Origin: Rubrivivax sp.
GTDB taxonomy: Bacteria; Pseudomonadota; Gammaproteobacteria; Burkholderiales; Burkholderiaceae_C
DNA: 33,598 nt
Reading direction: 5' to 3'
NCBI GenBank assembly: GCA_030693565.1
Contig: JAUYAJ010000698.1
Span: 1 to 33,598 of the forward strand
The notes beneath the pieces are model-generated. The model saw nothing but the letters and a program-made list of their open reading frames with translations, was not told where the DNA came from and did no database searches. This document shows, piece by piece, positions 18,548 to 25,521 of the stretch (position 1 is its first letter; every line of letters starts with the position of its first letter). The position numbers and the translations under genes were made by a program.

Positions 18548-19930
18548 TCAGCGCGCCCCCTTGCCGGTCAGCACGACGCCCACAGTCTCGAGCAAGATGA
18601 TGGCGTCGAGGAACAGCGAGTGGTTCTTCACGTAGTAAAGGTCGTACTGGAGCTTTTGCTGCGCGTCCTCGACAGTCGCGCCATATTGGTAGCGCACCTG
18701 GGCCCAGCCGGTGACGCCGGGCTTGACGCTGTGGCGGACGGCGAAGTAAGGAATCTGCTGGGTCAGCTGATCGACGAAGAAGGGCCGCTCGGGACGCGGG
18801 CCCACCAAGCTCATGTCGCCGCGCAGCACGTTGAAGAGTTGCGGCAGTTCGTCGATTCGCAGCCGGCGGATGATGGCGCCAACACGGGTGACGCGGTCAT
18901 CCTGCAAGCTGGCCCAGCGCGGCTTGCCGTCTTGCTCGGCGTCGGTGCGCATGCTGCGGAACTTGGCGACCATGAAGGTGCTGCCGTTGATGCCGACACG
19001 TTCCTGGCGATAGACCAGCGGGCCGCGACTGTCCAGTTTGATCAACAAGGCAGCGATGATCATCACCGGCGCCGACAACACGATCAGCAGCAGCGCAAAG
19101 ACGACGTCGAACAAGCGCTTGACCGCCGAACGCAAGGCGCCTTGATTGAAACCGTCACCGAAAACCAGCCAGCCGGCATTGACGAACTCCACCCGGATGA
19201 GCCCGAGGCGTTTCTCGAAGTGGGTAGCCAGGTCGTAGACCTTGATGCCGAACAGCTTGCAGTCGAGCAACTGGCGCAGCGGCATGCTGCCGGCGCGGCG
19301 TTCCGTCAAGGCGACGATGATCTCGTCGACGCCGTGCTCGTGGGCAATTTGAGTCAATGGACGGTCGCCATTGAGAATCATCTTGAGCGGAACGGCAGGC
19401 TCGCTTTCGTTCGGACCCGGGACATAGCCGACGATCTGGGCCAGCGGATCCGAGTCCTCCAAGGTGTCGCCGACGATCTTCGCGGCCTTGCCGGTGCCAA
19501 AGATCAGCACTCGGGTGCGCTCGCCAGTGACCGCGCCCGAGTGGGTGACATAGATTCGCCGCATCAGCACCGCGGCGACCCCGACCATGGCGGAGATCTG
19601 CACCGTCAGACGAGTTTGCGGTTCGGCCGGCAGCAGCCCAAAGATGACATAAGTCAACGGCAAGGCCAGCATCAAAGCCAGCGTCGCTCTGGCGCAGGTC
19701 TGAACCAGCGTGACATTGCCTGATTTCTGGTAGACGCCCGACGCCGTGCCGATGACGAAGACGCCGGCCGTCAGCGACAGCACCTGGGTGCTGGCGATTG
19801 GCAGCCAGTTGTTCAGGTACTCGAACTGCGTTGACAGCGCGGCCAGCAAGGCCACGACCAGGAAGCCCAGATCAGCCAGGGCCTGCCGGAGCGTGTCGCG
19901 ATGGAGGTAGTGGTTGAAGATCCGAATCAT
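18548..19930 (-). CDS. XrtA/PEP-CTERM-associated undecaprenyl-phosphate sugar-1-phosphate transferase
   Basis: This 460-residue protein is a polyisoprenyl-phosphate hexose-1-phosphate transferase that loads the first sugar onto undecaprenyl phosphate. The N-terminus has about four membrane segments. A CoA-binding-like nucleotide fold follows (RVLIFGTGKAAKIVGDTL). A fifth long hydrophobic segment (FDVVFALLLIVLSAPVMII) precedes the catalytic domain, with the signatures GPLVYRQERVG, MVAKFRSM, LRIDELPQLFNVLRGDMSL and VGPRPERP. It belongs to the exosortase-locus subfamily (EpsB-like). The ATG at 19930 has a weak GGA site 6 bases upstream. It heads the minus-strand operon with prsK and prsR. In related genomes this gene lies next to the export and chain-length genes; here they are about 5 kb away, separated by the istB remnant and the PEP-CTERM and acyltransferase genes. 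Confidence 0.95.
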   Translation of the reverse strand: MIRIFNHYLHRDTLRQALADLGFLVVALLAALSTQFEYLNNWLPIASTQVLSLTAGVFVIGTASGVYQKSGNVTLVQTCARATLALMLALPLTYVIFGLLPAEPQTRLTVQISAMVGVAAVLMRRIYVTHSGAVTGERTRVLIFGTGKAAKIVGDTLEDSDPLAQIVGYVPGPNESEPAVPLKMILNGDRPLTQIAHEHGVDEIIVALTERRAGSMPLRQLLDCKLFGIKVYDLATHFEKRLGLIRVEFVNAGWLVFGDGFNQGALRSAVKRLFDVVFALLLIVLSAPVMIIAALLIKLDSRGPLVYRQERVGINGSTFMVAKFRSMRTDAEQDGKPRWASLQDDRVTRVGAIIRRLRIDELPQLFNVLRGDMSLVGPRPERPFFVDQLTQQIPYFAVRHSVKPGVTGWAQVRYQYGATVEDAQQKLQYDLYYVKNHSLFLDAIILLETVGVVLTGKGAR

Positions 19931-20496
19931 CTGGTTTCCAGGAGGGGCGGCACGCCGGGGTGCGTCAGTGCAGGTCGACTTGTGCTCACACTTGCTACAT
20001 ATGTGAGCTTGAGCGGCTCGCCGAGTGCTTGGTGACAGACGCGCTTGGCCCGGTTGTGGTCGGGCAGCCTGACACTGTTCGGCTCACTGTAAGCAGTTGC
20101 ATCACGGCCGGGCAACCCCCGGCTTGAGGGGTTGCCGGTGTCGTGCGCGACCCAATTCGCGAACTTTGGGAGCGCTCTGCATCGGTGCCGTTCGTGGTGT
20201 TGGTGGGGCCAAATTCATCGATGGATCATCGTCGCTGGCGTTGGCGAACGGGTGGAAATGAATCGGCATTCGTCCACGAAACCAGCGTCTCAATCGCGTT
20301 GCACTGCTGTCAGTAGTGCCCGGCATCGCCCTTGGGGTTCCCGTTTATCGAGGTGTCGACGCCTGATAGTTACCAGCGCCGATACAAGTCTGGCCCACCC
20401 TGCCGAACCAATATTGCCCAGGGGTGGGCGCTGCCCCGGTGACCGCCAGTTGTGGGCGGCGTGTAGGTCTATGCTCGGTTTGTTGGTCTCCGGGGT
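19931..20496. other. Gene-free stretch upstream of the sugar transferase
   Basis: About 570 bases between the sugar transferase start and the istB remnant. Apart from the inverted repeat at 19984-20008 I see no convincing gene. Reading frames crossing it on either strand show no recognisable domain. The frame of the istB remnant stays open to 20290 but loses IstB resemblance at about 20497. The stretch probably holds the operon promoter and decayed DNA left from the insertion. Confidence 0.5.
19984..20008. repeat. Inverted repeat upstream of the sugar transferase gene
   Basis: GCTCACA (19984-19990) and TGTGAGC (20002-20008) form a perfect 7-base inverted repeat with an 11-base spacer, about 55 bases upstream of the sugar transferase ATG. 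The size and position suit an operator for a dimeric regulator. No regulator can be named, and no matching promoter boxes were resolved. Confidence 0.45.
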
Positions 20497-20961
20497 GCGG
20501 CTCTGTTCGCGCCCTTTGGCCAACGCACTGCGGCGCGGGAAGCAAGGACTCTCGTTGCCTTTCGCCACGATGTGACCGTGGTGCGTACGCTGGTCCAGCG
20601 GCGTCGTGGTCATCTTCGCGGCGCCGAACACGCTGGATCATTCCGCGAGGCCCAGGTTGGTCGTGATCATCTCGCGGGTGCGCTCGCACAGCTTTGACAG
20701 CAGGTAGAGCAACAGCGCCCCGCAGGCCTGGCTGAAGCGCAGGCAGCCCAGCTTATCGAGGATGACCAAGTCCATCCGTGGCAGGCTCAGCGCAATGCGC
20801 CCGGCTTGCTCTATGACTGACCACTCCACCGTCGAGCAAGTCCTCACCCGGCGTCCGAGGTGGGTGATGCCGGCCATCCCGACGGCTGTTACCGGGTGTG
20901 TCTTGCCAGCGTTCGGCCCGCCCATCAGCGCCACAATGTGCGCGACCTCGGGCGGCGGCAT
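20497..20961 (-). pseudogene. istB: Decayed IS21-family IstB-like ATPase (helper of transposition)
   Basis: The minus strand still reads as an IstB-type AAA+ ATPase: P-loop MGGPNAGKTH, then GRIALSLPRMDLVILDKLG (Walker B region), LLYLLSKLCERTREMITTNLGLAE, and after a stop SSVFGAAKMTTTPLDQRTHHGHI. The stop is an in-frame TGA at 20640-20638, exactly where relatives have the Trp of an 'AEW-SSVFG' motif. It is thus a nonsense mutation in one continuous frame, not a frameshift. The normal N-terminal DNA-binding third is missing, and no istA transposase gene or clear element ends are seen. Several motif positions have drifted (GKTHP, DKLG for DELG), so it is long dead. It marks an old insertion between the two halves of the EPS/PEP-CTERM region. 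Confidence 0.82.
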
Positions 20962-21024
20962 CTCGGCGAGCGCGTGATGCGTGGTCTCATAACCGCCAAC
21001 AAGTGTCGGTCTACCTTACAGTGC

Positions 21025-21041
21025 CAGGAGCGGCGCTCCTG
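21025..21041. promoter_or_regulatory. Inverted repeat, candidate PrsR upstream activating site
   Basis: CAGGAGC-GGC-GCTCCTG is a perfect 7-base inverted repeat centred at 21033, about 62 bases before the -24 element at 21095. Enhancer-binding proteins such as PrsR usually bind such repeats 80-150 bases before the start of transcription. A terminator hairpin is an alternative, since a T-rich run follows at 21052-21064, but it is 10 bases away and no gene on the plus strand ends upstream. Confidence 0.5.
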
Positions 21042-21064
21042 AGGTCGGACTATTTTTTCTTTGT

Positions 21065-21077
21065 TTTCAACGACTTA
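21065..21077 (+). promoter_or_regulatory. IHF-like site between the inverted repeat and the sigma-54 promoter
   Basis: TTTCAACGACTTA matches the IHF consensus WATCAANNNNTTR with one mismatch and is preceded by a T-rich run. Its place between a putative enhancer and the -24/-12 promoter is where IHF bends DNA in sigma-54 systems. Assigned from consensus only. Confidence 0.4.
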
Positions 21078-21094
21078 GGTCAACTCCAAAAGTC

Positions 21095-21110
21095 TGGCAT
21101 GGAATCTGCT
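21095..21110 (+). promoter_or_regulatory. Sigma-54 (-24/-12) promoter of the PEP-CTERM gene
   Basis: TGGCATGGAATCTGCT fits the sigma-54 consensus TGGCACG-N4-TTGCW at 10 of 12 fixed positions, with the invariant GG and GC ten bases apart. Transcription would begin near 21121, leaving a leader of about 35 bases before the ATG at 21156. PEP-CTERM genes in XrtA bacteria are typically RpoN- and PrsR-dependent. Confidence 0.78.
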
Positions 21111-21155
21111 TGATTGAGGACACGGGCCTAACCCGTTCAACATCTGGAGAGTTAC

Positions 21156-22037
21156 ATGTCAAATCTAAAAGTAGGCTCAGTCCTTGCCGGCGTGCTGATG
21201 TCCTTGGGCGCCGCCAGTTCGGCGCAGGCGTTTGCCATCGTCGCTGGCAATTACAAGATCACCATCGACGCGCACGATTCCGCGACGACGACTTATGCGC
21301 CAGCTGGGCCTGGTGTGAAGTGCGTGGATATTGCCACTTGCAACGCGGCCGGTATTCCGCCTGCCCTGGGTAGCATTGGTTCAGTGAACCCGGGCGCCGA
21401 CACCTTGGGCATCTTTTCAGTGGCATCGATTACGAACATCGTCACGTCCGCGAACTTCTTCACACGCGGTGTGGACGGCTTTCTGACTGGCATCTTCAGT
21501 AACTTGACGGACTTCTATGTCGAGAACACAGGGCTCGGCGGGGCGACCACAAACACCAACGCCTCCGGTGGAACGTTCAAGATGTGGCTCAACGCGGCCG
21601 ATTTCAATCCGTTGCTCGGTCCGACCGTTGCGGTGGGAAAAGATCTGAATGCGCACCTGTACCCGGGCATCAGCGGCGGCGCGCTGTATCTTGAAGGTAA
21701 CTTTGCCTCCGGGATTGGTGGGCCCGCCGATGCGGTGACCACGTGGGCAACGAACTTCAATTCCACGAGTTTGGTAGGTGGGGGCGCTGGATACCTCGAC
21801 TTCACCGGCGGCAGCGCGCTCGCGAATTTCAACACAGATTCCCACGTCGTGGCGCCTGGCGTCACCCGTGATGCACTTGCGCAGTTCACCTTCAGTCCCA
21901 TCGGGGCGGCGAGCGGTTGGACCGTCGTTGCGACCGGTGACATCCGCGGCAATGTGATTCCCGAGCCTGGCTCGTTGGCGCTGGTGGCTTTCGGCCTGTT
22001 GGCGGCCGGCGGACTGGCGCGCCGCAAGCAAGCTTGA
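21156..22037 (+). CDS. PEP-CTERM sorting-domain surface protein
   Basis: 293 residues with a Sec signal peptide (cleavage probably after AQA at 23-25) and a C-terminal sorting signal: Pro269-Glu270-Pro271 in VIPEPGSLAL, a hydrophobic segment (272-287) and a basic tail ARRKQA. Exosortase A should cut at the PEP motif and pass the protein to the envelope or EPS matrix. The body is Gly/Ala/Asn/Thr-rich with beta-strand character, typical of these poorly conserved substrates; no enzymatic domain is visible. The ATG has GGAGAG 5 bases upstream. It is a single-gene unit between a sigma-54 promoter and a hairpin, close to the prsK/prsR operon. Its specific role (matrix or floc adhesion) is inferred. 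Confidence 0.95.
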   Translation: MSNLKVGSVLAGVLMSLGAASSAQAFAIVAGNYKITIDAHDSATTTYAPAGPGVKCVDIATCNAAGIPPALGSIGSVNPGADTLGIFSVASITNIVTSANFFTRGVDGFLTGIFSNLTDFYVENTGLGGATTNTNASGGTFKMWLNAADFNPLLGPTVAVGKDLNAHLYPGISGGALYLEGNFASGIGGPADAVTTWATNFNSTSLVGGGAGYLDFTGGSALANFNTDSHVVAPGVTRDALAQFTFSPIGAASGWTVVATGDIRGNVIPEPGSLALVAFGLLAAGGLARRKQA

Positions 22038-22087
22038 GTCTGTGAGCCCGTGGAGGGGGTAGTCCCCTTTCGAGGCGATTAACGCCA

Positions 22088-22122
22088 AGCCGCGATGCTG
22101 CAAAGTATCGCGGCTCTTCTCT
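22088..22122 (+). terminator. Hairpin after the PEP-CTERM gene, probable terminator
   Basis: AGCCGCGAT (22088-22096) pairs perfectly with ATCGCGGCT (22107-22115) around a 10-base loop, followed by CTTCT (22116-22120). The stem is strong and lies 51 bases after the stop, but the T tract is weak. The other 230 bases to the convergent gene at 22357 hold nothing I recognise. Confidence 0.65.
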
Positions 22123-22356
22123 GCCTCCAGCTTTTTCCGTGCGCGCCTTCGGACTTGCTGTCAACGACAGTCTGCTCTATGTCGCAGAACGAGACCTGCC
22201 ATTCGTTCGATCTCGCCACCATCCTCGTGCGCCTGCAGCGTACCTTGGCCGCCACCAAGCACCGCCCGGCGCGTCGATCATGCACGGTAAGCCTTCCGGG
22301 TCAGGCGGTGGGCCCTGTCAAAGTCGCCCAGGTGCTGCTGCGACGACGCTCAAGGC

Positions 22357-23781
22357 TCATTGCCCTGGCGGGGCCGAGATCAGATAGGGAAACTTGCGCT
22401 CGAAGTCGAGCATCGGTCGCCAGGGGAAGGCAGATGGTGCCGCCACAGTGATGTGCAGCGGCAGTTGACGCCCTGCGTTGATGAGCGCCTCGATTCGGTC
22501 GATCAATGCCGGGTCGGCCGCCGCGGCAGCGTTGGTGGCCTGCAAGGTCAGCGTCGCCGCGCCGCGGGTGTCGTGGGCGAGGCGGAAGGCGCCGCTGAGT
22601 TGGTCGGCGACCTCGTGTTCGGTATACAGTAGTTCCTTCAGCTCTTCGGCCGACGGCAGACCTGTGGCGCGGTCGCTGCTGCGGCCGCAGACAATTGCCA
22701 CGGGAAGCCACGGCGGTTCGCAGCCTGCAATGGCGGCGGCCGTGCAGACGGCGGTGCGCTCGACCAGGCGGCCGACGTCGCCGGTGGCGTAGCGCGGCAG
22801 CGGGATCACCGCATCGGCGTCGATGATGGTGAAGCAGAGCTCGCCGAAGCCGTTGGCGTCTGGGTTCAGCACCTCGACATGGCAGCGCAGCGGGTTGTAG
22901 CAGAACACCGAGGGCATCGACGGCCCTGCGGCCCGGCCGGCGAGCAGCTGTTCGACGCCGGCCTGGTTGCGCATGGCGCGTCGGAGCTGGATCGTCTCGC
23001 GGGTTTCGAAGAGCAGGTTGAGGCCGAGTTCGCCGACGCCGAAGGAGCTCAGCACGGCGCGCGACCCGCCGCCGTTCAAGTCGATGCCCATCTTGGCCGC
23101 GATGTATTCGCGCTGCGACTCGACCAGCACTTCCTCGCCGATGATCACGCTGGTGTTGAGCGCCCGCCAGTCGATCTGATTCGCTTCTCCCTGCGCCAGC
23201 AGGCGGCGGATGAACAAGGGGTCGCTGCAGATCAGGGTCTGCTCGAAGCGTGGACCGACGTCGCGCAAGATGGCGCAAGCCATGTCCTCGCGCACGCTGA
23301 CGTTGGCCACGGTGACGGCGCGGGAGGAGAACACCACGCCCATCGGCAGGCAATTGACGAGCAGCGTCGAGCGGTCATCGACACCGAACGCGTCCTGCAA
23401 ACCGAGGTCGATGTTGAACCAGGCCCGTTCGTGCGACTTGCGCGCGCTCAGGCGGAAGCCGAAGGTGCGGCCGCCGCGGCCCGAACTGGTCAGCACGTCG
23501 GCGAGGTTGGTGGCCGGCAACTCGCGCGACAACTCGTCGACCGTGAAGCGGCCGAAGGTGTTGTCTTTGTCCAGCACCGGCAGGGCGTCGAACTCGGCCC
23601 GCGCGGCGTCGACGCCCGCCTCAAGCAAGAGCTGTTGGTAGGCGCGACTGCTGCGTGCCGCGCATTCGGCCATGCGCGCAGCGCCAGCGCGGCTGCGCGC
23701 CAGCATGCGTTCGATCGGCATGCCTCTGGCCAGGTGCAGCAGCACTCGCCGGACCAGCCGACGGCCGAAGGCCAGTGTCAT
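22357..23781 (-). CDS. Adenylate-forming enzyme (PaaK/CapK-like) of the exosortase region
   Basis: The 474-residue protein resembles phenylacetate-CoA ligase/CapK-type adenylate-forming enzymes. It has the Ser/Gly-rich nucleotide loop TSSGRGG (98-104) and the YATGDVGRL motif (RYATGD; conserved Y/x-TGD ATP-ribose-binding segment), with a C-terminal subdomain after it. The loop has Arg where many relatives have Thr, so activity cannot be assumed. The substrate is unknown; an acyl or carboxylic acid activated as AMP or CoA ester is the expected chemistry. It lies 18 bases after the acyltransferase gene on the same strand. The pair may act in sequence: this enzyme activates an acid and the acyltransferase transfers it, or the reverse. 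That is inference from pairing. No strong ribosome site precedes the ATG at 23781. Confidence 0.82.
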   Translation of the reverse strand: MTLAFGRRLVRRVLLHLARGMPIERMLARSRAGAARMAECAARSSRAYQQLLLEAGVDAARAEFDALPVLDKDNTFGRFTVDELSRELPATNLADVLTSSGRGGRTFGFRLSARKSHERAWFNIDLGLQDAFGVDDRSTLLVNCLPMGVVFSSRAVTVANVSVREDMACAILRDVGPRFEQTLICSDPLFIRRLLAQGEANQIDWRALNTSVIIGEEVLVESQREYIAAKMGIDLNGGGSRAVLSSFGVGELGLNLLFETRETIQLRRAMRNQAGVEQLLAGRAAGPSMPSVFCYNPLRCHVEVLNPDANGFGELCFTIIDADAVIPLPRYATGDVGRLVERTAVCTAAAIAGCEPPWLPVAIVCGRSSDRATGLPSAEELKELLYTEHEVADQLSGAFRLAHDTRGAATLTLQATNAAAAADPALIDRIEALINAGRQLPLHITVAAPSAFPWRPMLDFERKFPYLISAPPGQ

Positions 23782-23799
23782 TCGCCTGCGCGGCGCCGA

Positions 23800-24555
23800 T
23801 CAGCTGTTGTTGCCATCCGGTCGCTGCAGCCAGGCCAGCAGGGCCGGGTTGCTGCGACCGACGTCGGTTTCCATCTGCCGCAAGTCCATCAGATAAGGCG
23901 CGACCGGGCCGAAGTAGTCGGTCTCCGGACCGAGCTGGCGGAACTTGAAGTCCATGCGCTGGAGCGAGCGCGCCAGCGGCCGCTCCATCGCTGCATACCA
24001 GTAGCGCACGCCAGCCTTGAGGCTGTTCTGGTACATCTGCCGGTACATGCTGAGCAGGATCTGCGGCGACTCCATGCGCCGCTCGCCGGCGACGGGTCCG
24101 TTGCCGTCGGCGGTGTTGACGCCAGACAACACGTCGCCGCGCCGGCGCCGGTAGTCGCGGCGCACCATCAGCCGGCTGATCTCGCCGGCCTGGCCGGCCG
24201 GCGGCAGTTCGATACCCGGGAGCAGGTTGGTGCAGAAGCGCTGCCAAGGGAACTCGCCGTCTTCGTCGGCCGGCACCAGTCGCACATAGCCGACCAGTTC
24301 CTTCTGCAGGTTGTAGGCGTAGAAGTGAGCCGAATCGTCGTCGTAGTCGTCGGACTCGCGGCGTTCCGGGTACTCCTCTGCTTCCAGGAAGTGACACTCT
24401 TCGCAGTACACCTGGTACCGCAGCTCTTGCGCGCTCTGCATCATGGTGCCGTCCTCGTCGTTGTGACCCGAATGGGCAACAAAGTATGGTGCGAAGTCGA
24501 CGACATCAGCAGCGGTGTTACGGATGGTTTCGCCTTTGTCAGCGCGTTCAGTCAT
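23800..24555 (-). CDS. PEP-CTERM/exosortase-associated acyltransferase (autoinducer-synthase-like GNAT)
   Basis: The 251-residue protein resembles LuxI-type acyl-homoserine-lactone synthases and the PEP-CTERM/exosortase-associated acyltransferase family. Visible features are the RYQVYCEECHFLEAEEYP block (46-63, where LuxI has RxxVF...), the acidic SDDYDD stretch (68-73), HFYAYNLQKELVGYVRLVP (acyl-CoA/ACP-binding strand) and EISRLMVRRDYRRRRG (core helix start). The ATG at 24555 has AGAGG 6 bases upstream, so I prefer it to the upstream ATG at 24645. It could make a diffusible signal or acylate a polymer or lipid; neither is proven for the family. It is divergent from the EPS operon with about 300 bases between them, and is followed by the adenylate-forming gene. 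Confidence 0.88.
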   Translation of the reverse strand: MTERADKGETIRNTAADVVDFAPYFVAHSGHNDEDGTMMQSAQELRYQVYCEECHFLEAEEYPERRESDDYDDDSAHFYAYNLQKELVGYVRLVPADEDGEFPWQRFCTNLLPGIELPPAGQAGEISRLMVRRDYRRRRGDVLSGVNTADGNGPVAGERRMESPQILLSMYRQMYQNSLKAGVRYWYAAMERPLARSLQRMDFKFRQLGPETDYFGPVAPYLMDLRQMETDVGRSNPALLAWLQRPDGNNS

Positions 24556-24853
24556 GACGTCCTCTCGGGCTGCTCCAGGGCTTGGGCGAACCCCTGAGCC
24601 GATGGGCGCTGGCGCTGGCGACAGCGGCTGGCCGGAAGTCACCATCGAAACAGGGAGCGGAAAACCGTGAAGTATGCCGAAGAGTCAGGCCTGCGCGCGC
24701 TGGCGCAGGGGATTGAAGTGGCAACCAGCTGTGACATGATTCAACGCTCGTTGTCGCCGGTGGCCCTTGTGCGGCGGCGTCGTGCGGATGTTGGCAGCTG
24801 GGCCACGATGCTGCCGCCTCAACGCACTTCGTAACCCTTGGTGAGGACATGCC
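24556..24853. promoter_or_regulatory. Divergent intergenic region between acyltransferase and EPS operon
   Basis: About 300 bases with no gene separate the two divergent transcripts, so both promoters should be here. Several GG-N10-GC arrangements occur, for example in 24760-24775, but they match the sigma-54 consensus at about 7 of 12 positions only, and I do not call a promoter. No other site was identified. Confidence 0.55.
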
Positions 24854-25489
24854 TTGAAGCTCAACTTTGCCTTTGCCGGTCGCCGTTTCGCCGCCGCTTG
24901 CCTGGCCACGGTTCTGGTGGCGCTGGTTGGATGCGCATCGACCGCGGTCACCCATCCGCCCGCGCCTGCCACGGTCTCGGCCCAGGACTACACCTACATC
25001 ATCGGCCCGGGCGACAGCCTGAACATCATCGTCTGGCGCAACCCGGAGTTGTCGATGGCGGTGCCGGTGCGGCCCGACGGCAAGGTCGCGGCGCCACTGG
25101 TCGACGAGATCGTCGCCCAGGGCAAGACATCGATCGAACTGGCCCGCGACATCGAGAAGGTGCTCGCCAAGTACGTGCGCGATCCGATCGTGACGGTGCT
25201 GGTGTCGGGATTCGTCGGCCCTTACAGCGAACAGATTCGGGTCGTCGGTGAAGCGGCGCGGCCGCAGTTCCTGCCGTACAAGAACAAGATGACCTTGCTC
25301 GACGTGATGATCGCCGTCGGTGGGCTGACCGACTTCGCGGCTGGCAACCAGGCAACGATCCTGCGCGGTGCCGAAGGCAACAAGCAGTATGCGGTGCGCT
25401 TGCGCGACCTGATCAAGCGCGGTGACGTGTCGGCCAACGTCGAGATGCGCCCAGGTGACATCCTGATCATTCCGCAGAGCTTCTTCTGA
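24854..25489 (+). CDS. XrtA-type polysaccharide export lipoprotein (Wza/EpsD family)
   Basis: A 211-residue polysaccharide biosynthesis/export protein. It has a lipoprotein signal (lipobox ALVGC, lipidated Cys27) and the Poly_export domain: YIIGPGDSLNIIVWRNPELS, VRPDGKVAAPLVDEI and a SLBB-like segment with VGEAARPQFLPY and the closing MRPGDILIIPQSFF. It forms the outer-membrane export channel for EPS. The TTG at 24854 is chosen because AGGA lies about 8 bases upstream and it starts exactly at the signal peptide (MKLNFAFAGRR). It is the first gene of the plus-strand operon, 32 bases before the chain-length gene. Confidence 0.95.
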   Translation: MKLNFAFAGRRFAAACLATVLVALVGCASTAVTHPPAPATVSAQDYTYIIGPGDSLNIIVWRNPELSMAVPVRPDGKVAAPLVDEIVAQGKTSIELARDIEKVLAKYVRDPIVTVLVSGFVGPYSEQIRVVGEAARPQFLPYKNKMTLLDVMIAVGGLTDFAAGNQATILRGAEGNKQYAVRLRDLIKRGDVSANVEMRPGDILIIPQSFF

Positions 25490-25521
25490 CGGCCGGCGCG
25501 CAACAACCAGACGGTACAAGC

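Noticed and set aside
22123-22356. Possible small gene after the hairpin
   Set aside because: Frames here are antisense read-through or lack a ribosome site and any domain.
24556-24645. Upstream ATG (24645) for the acyltransferase
   Set aside because: The extra 30 residues are Pro/Ala/Gly-rich without family resemblance, and the ATG at 24555 has a good ribosome site.
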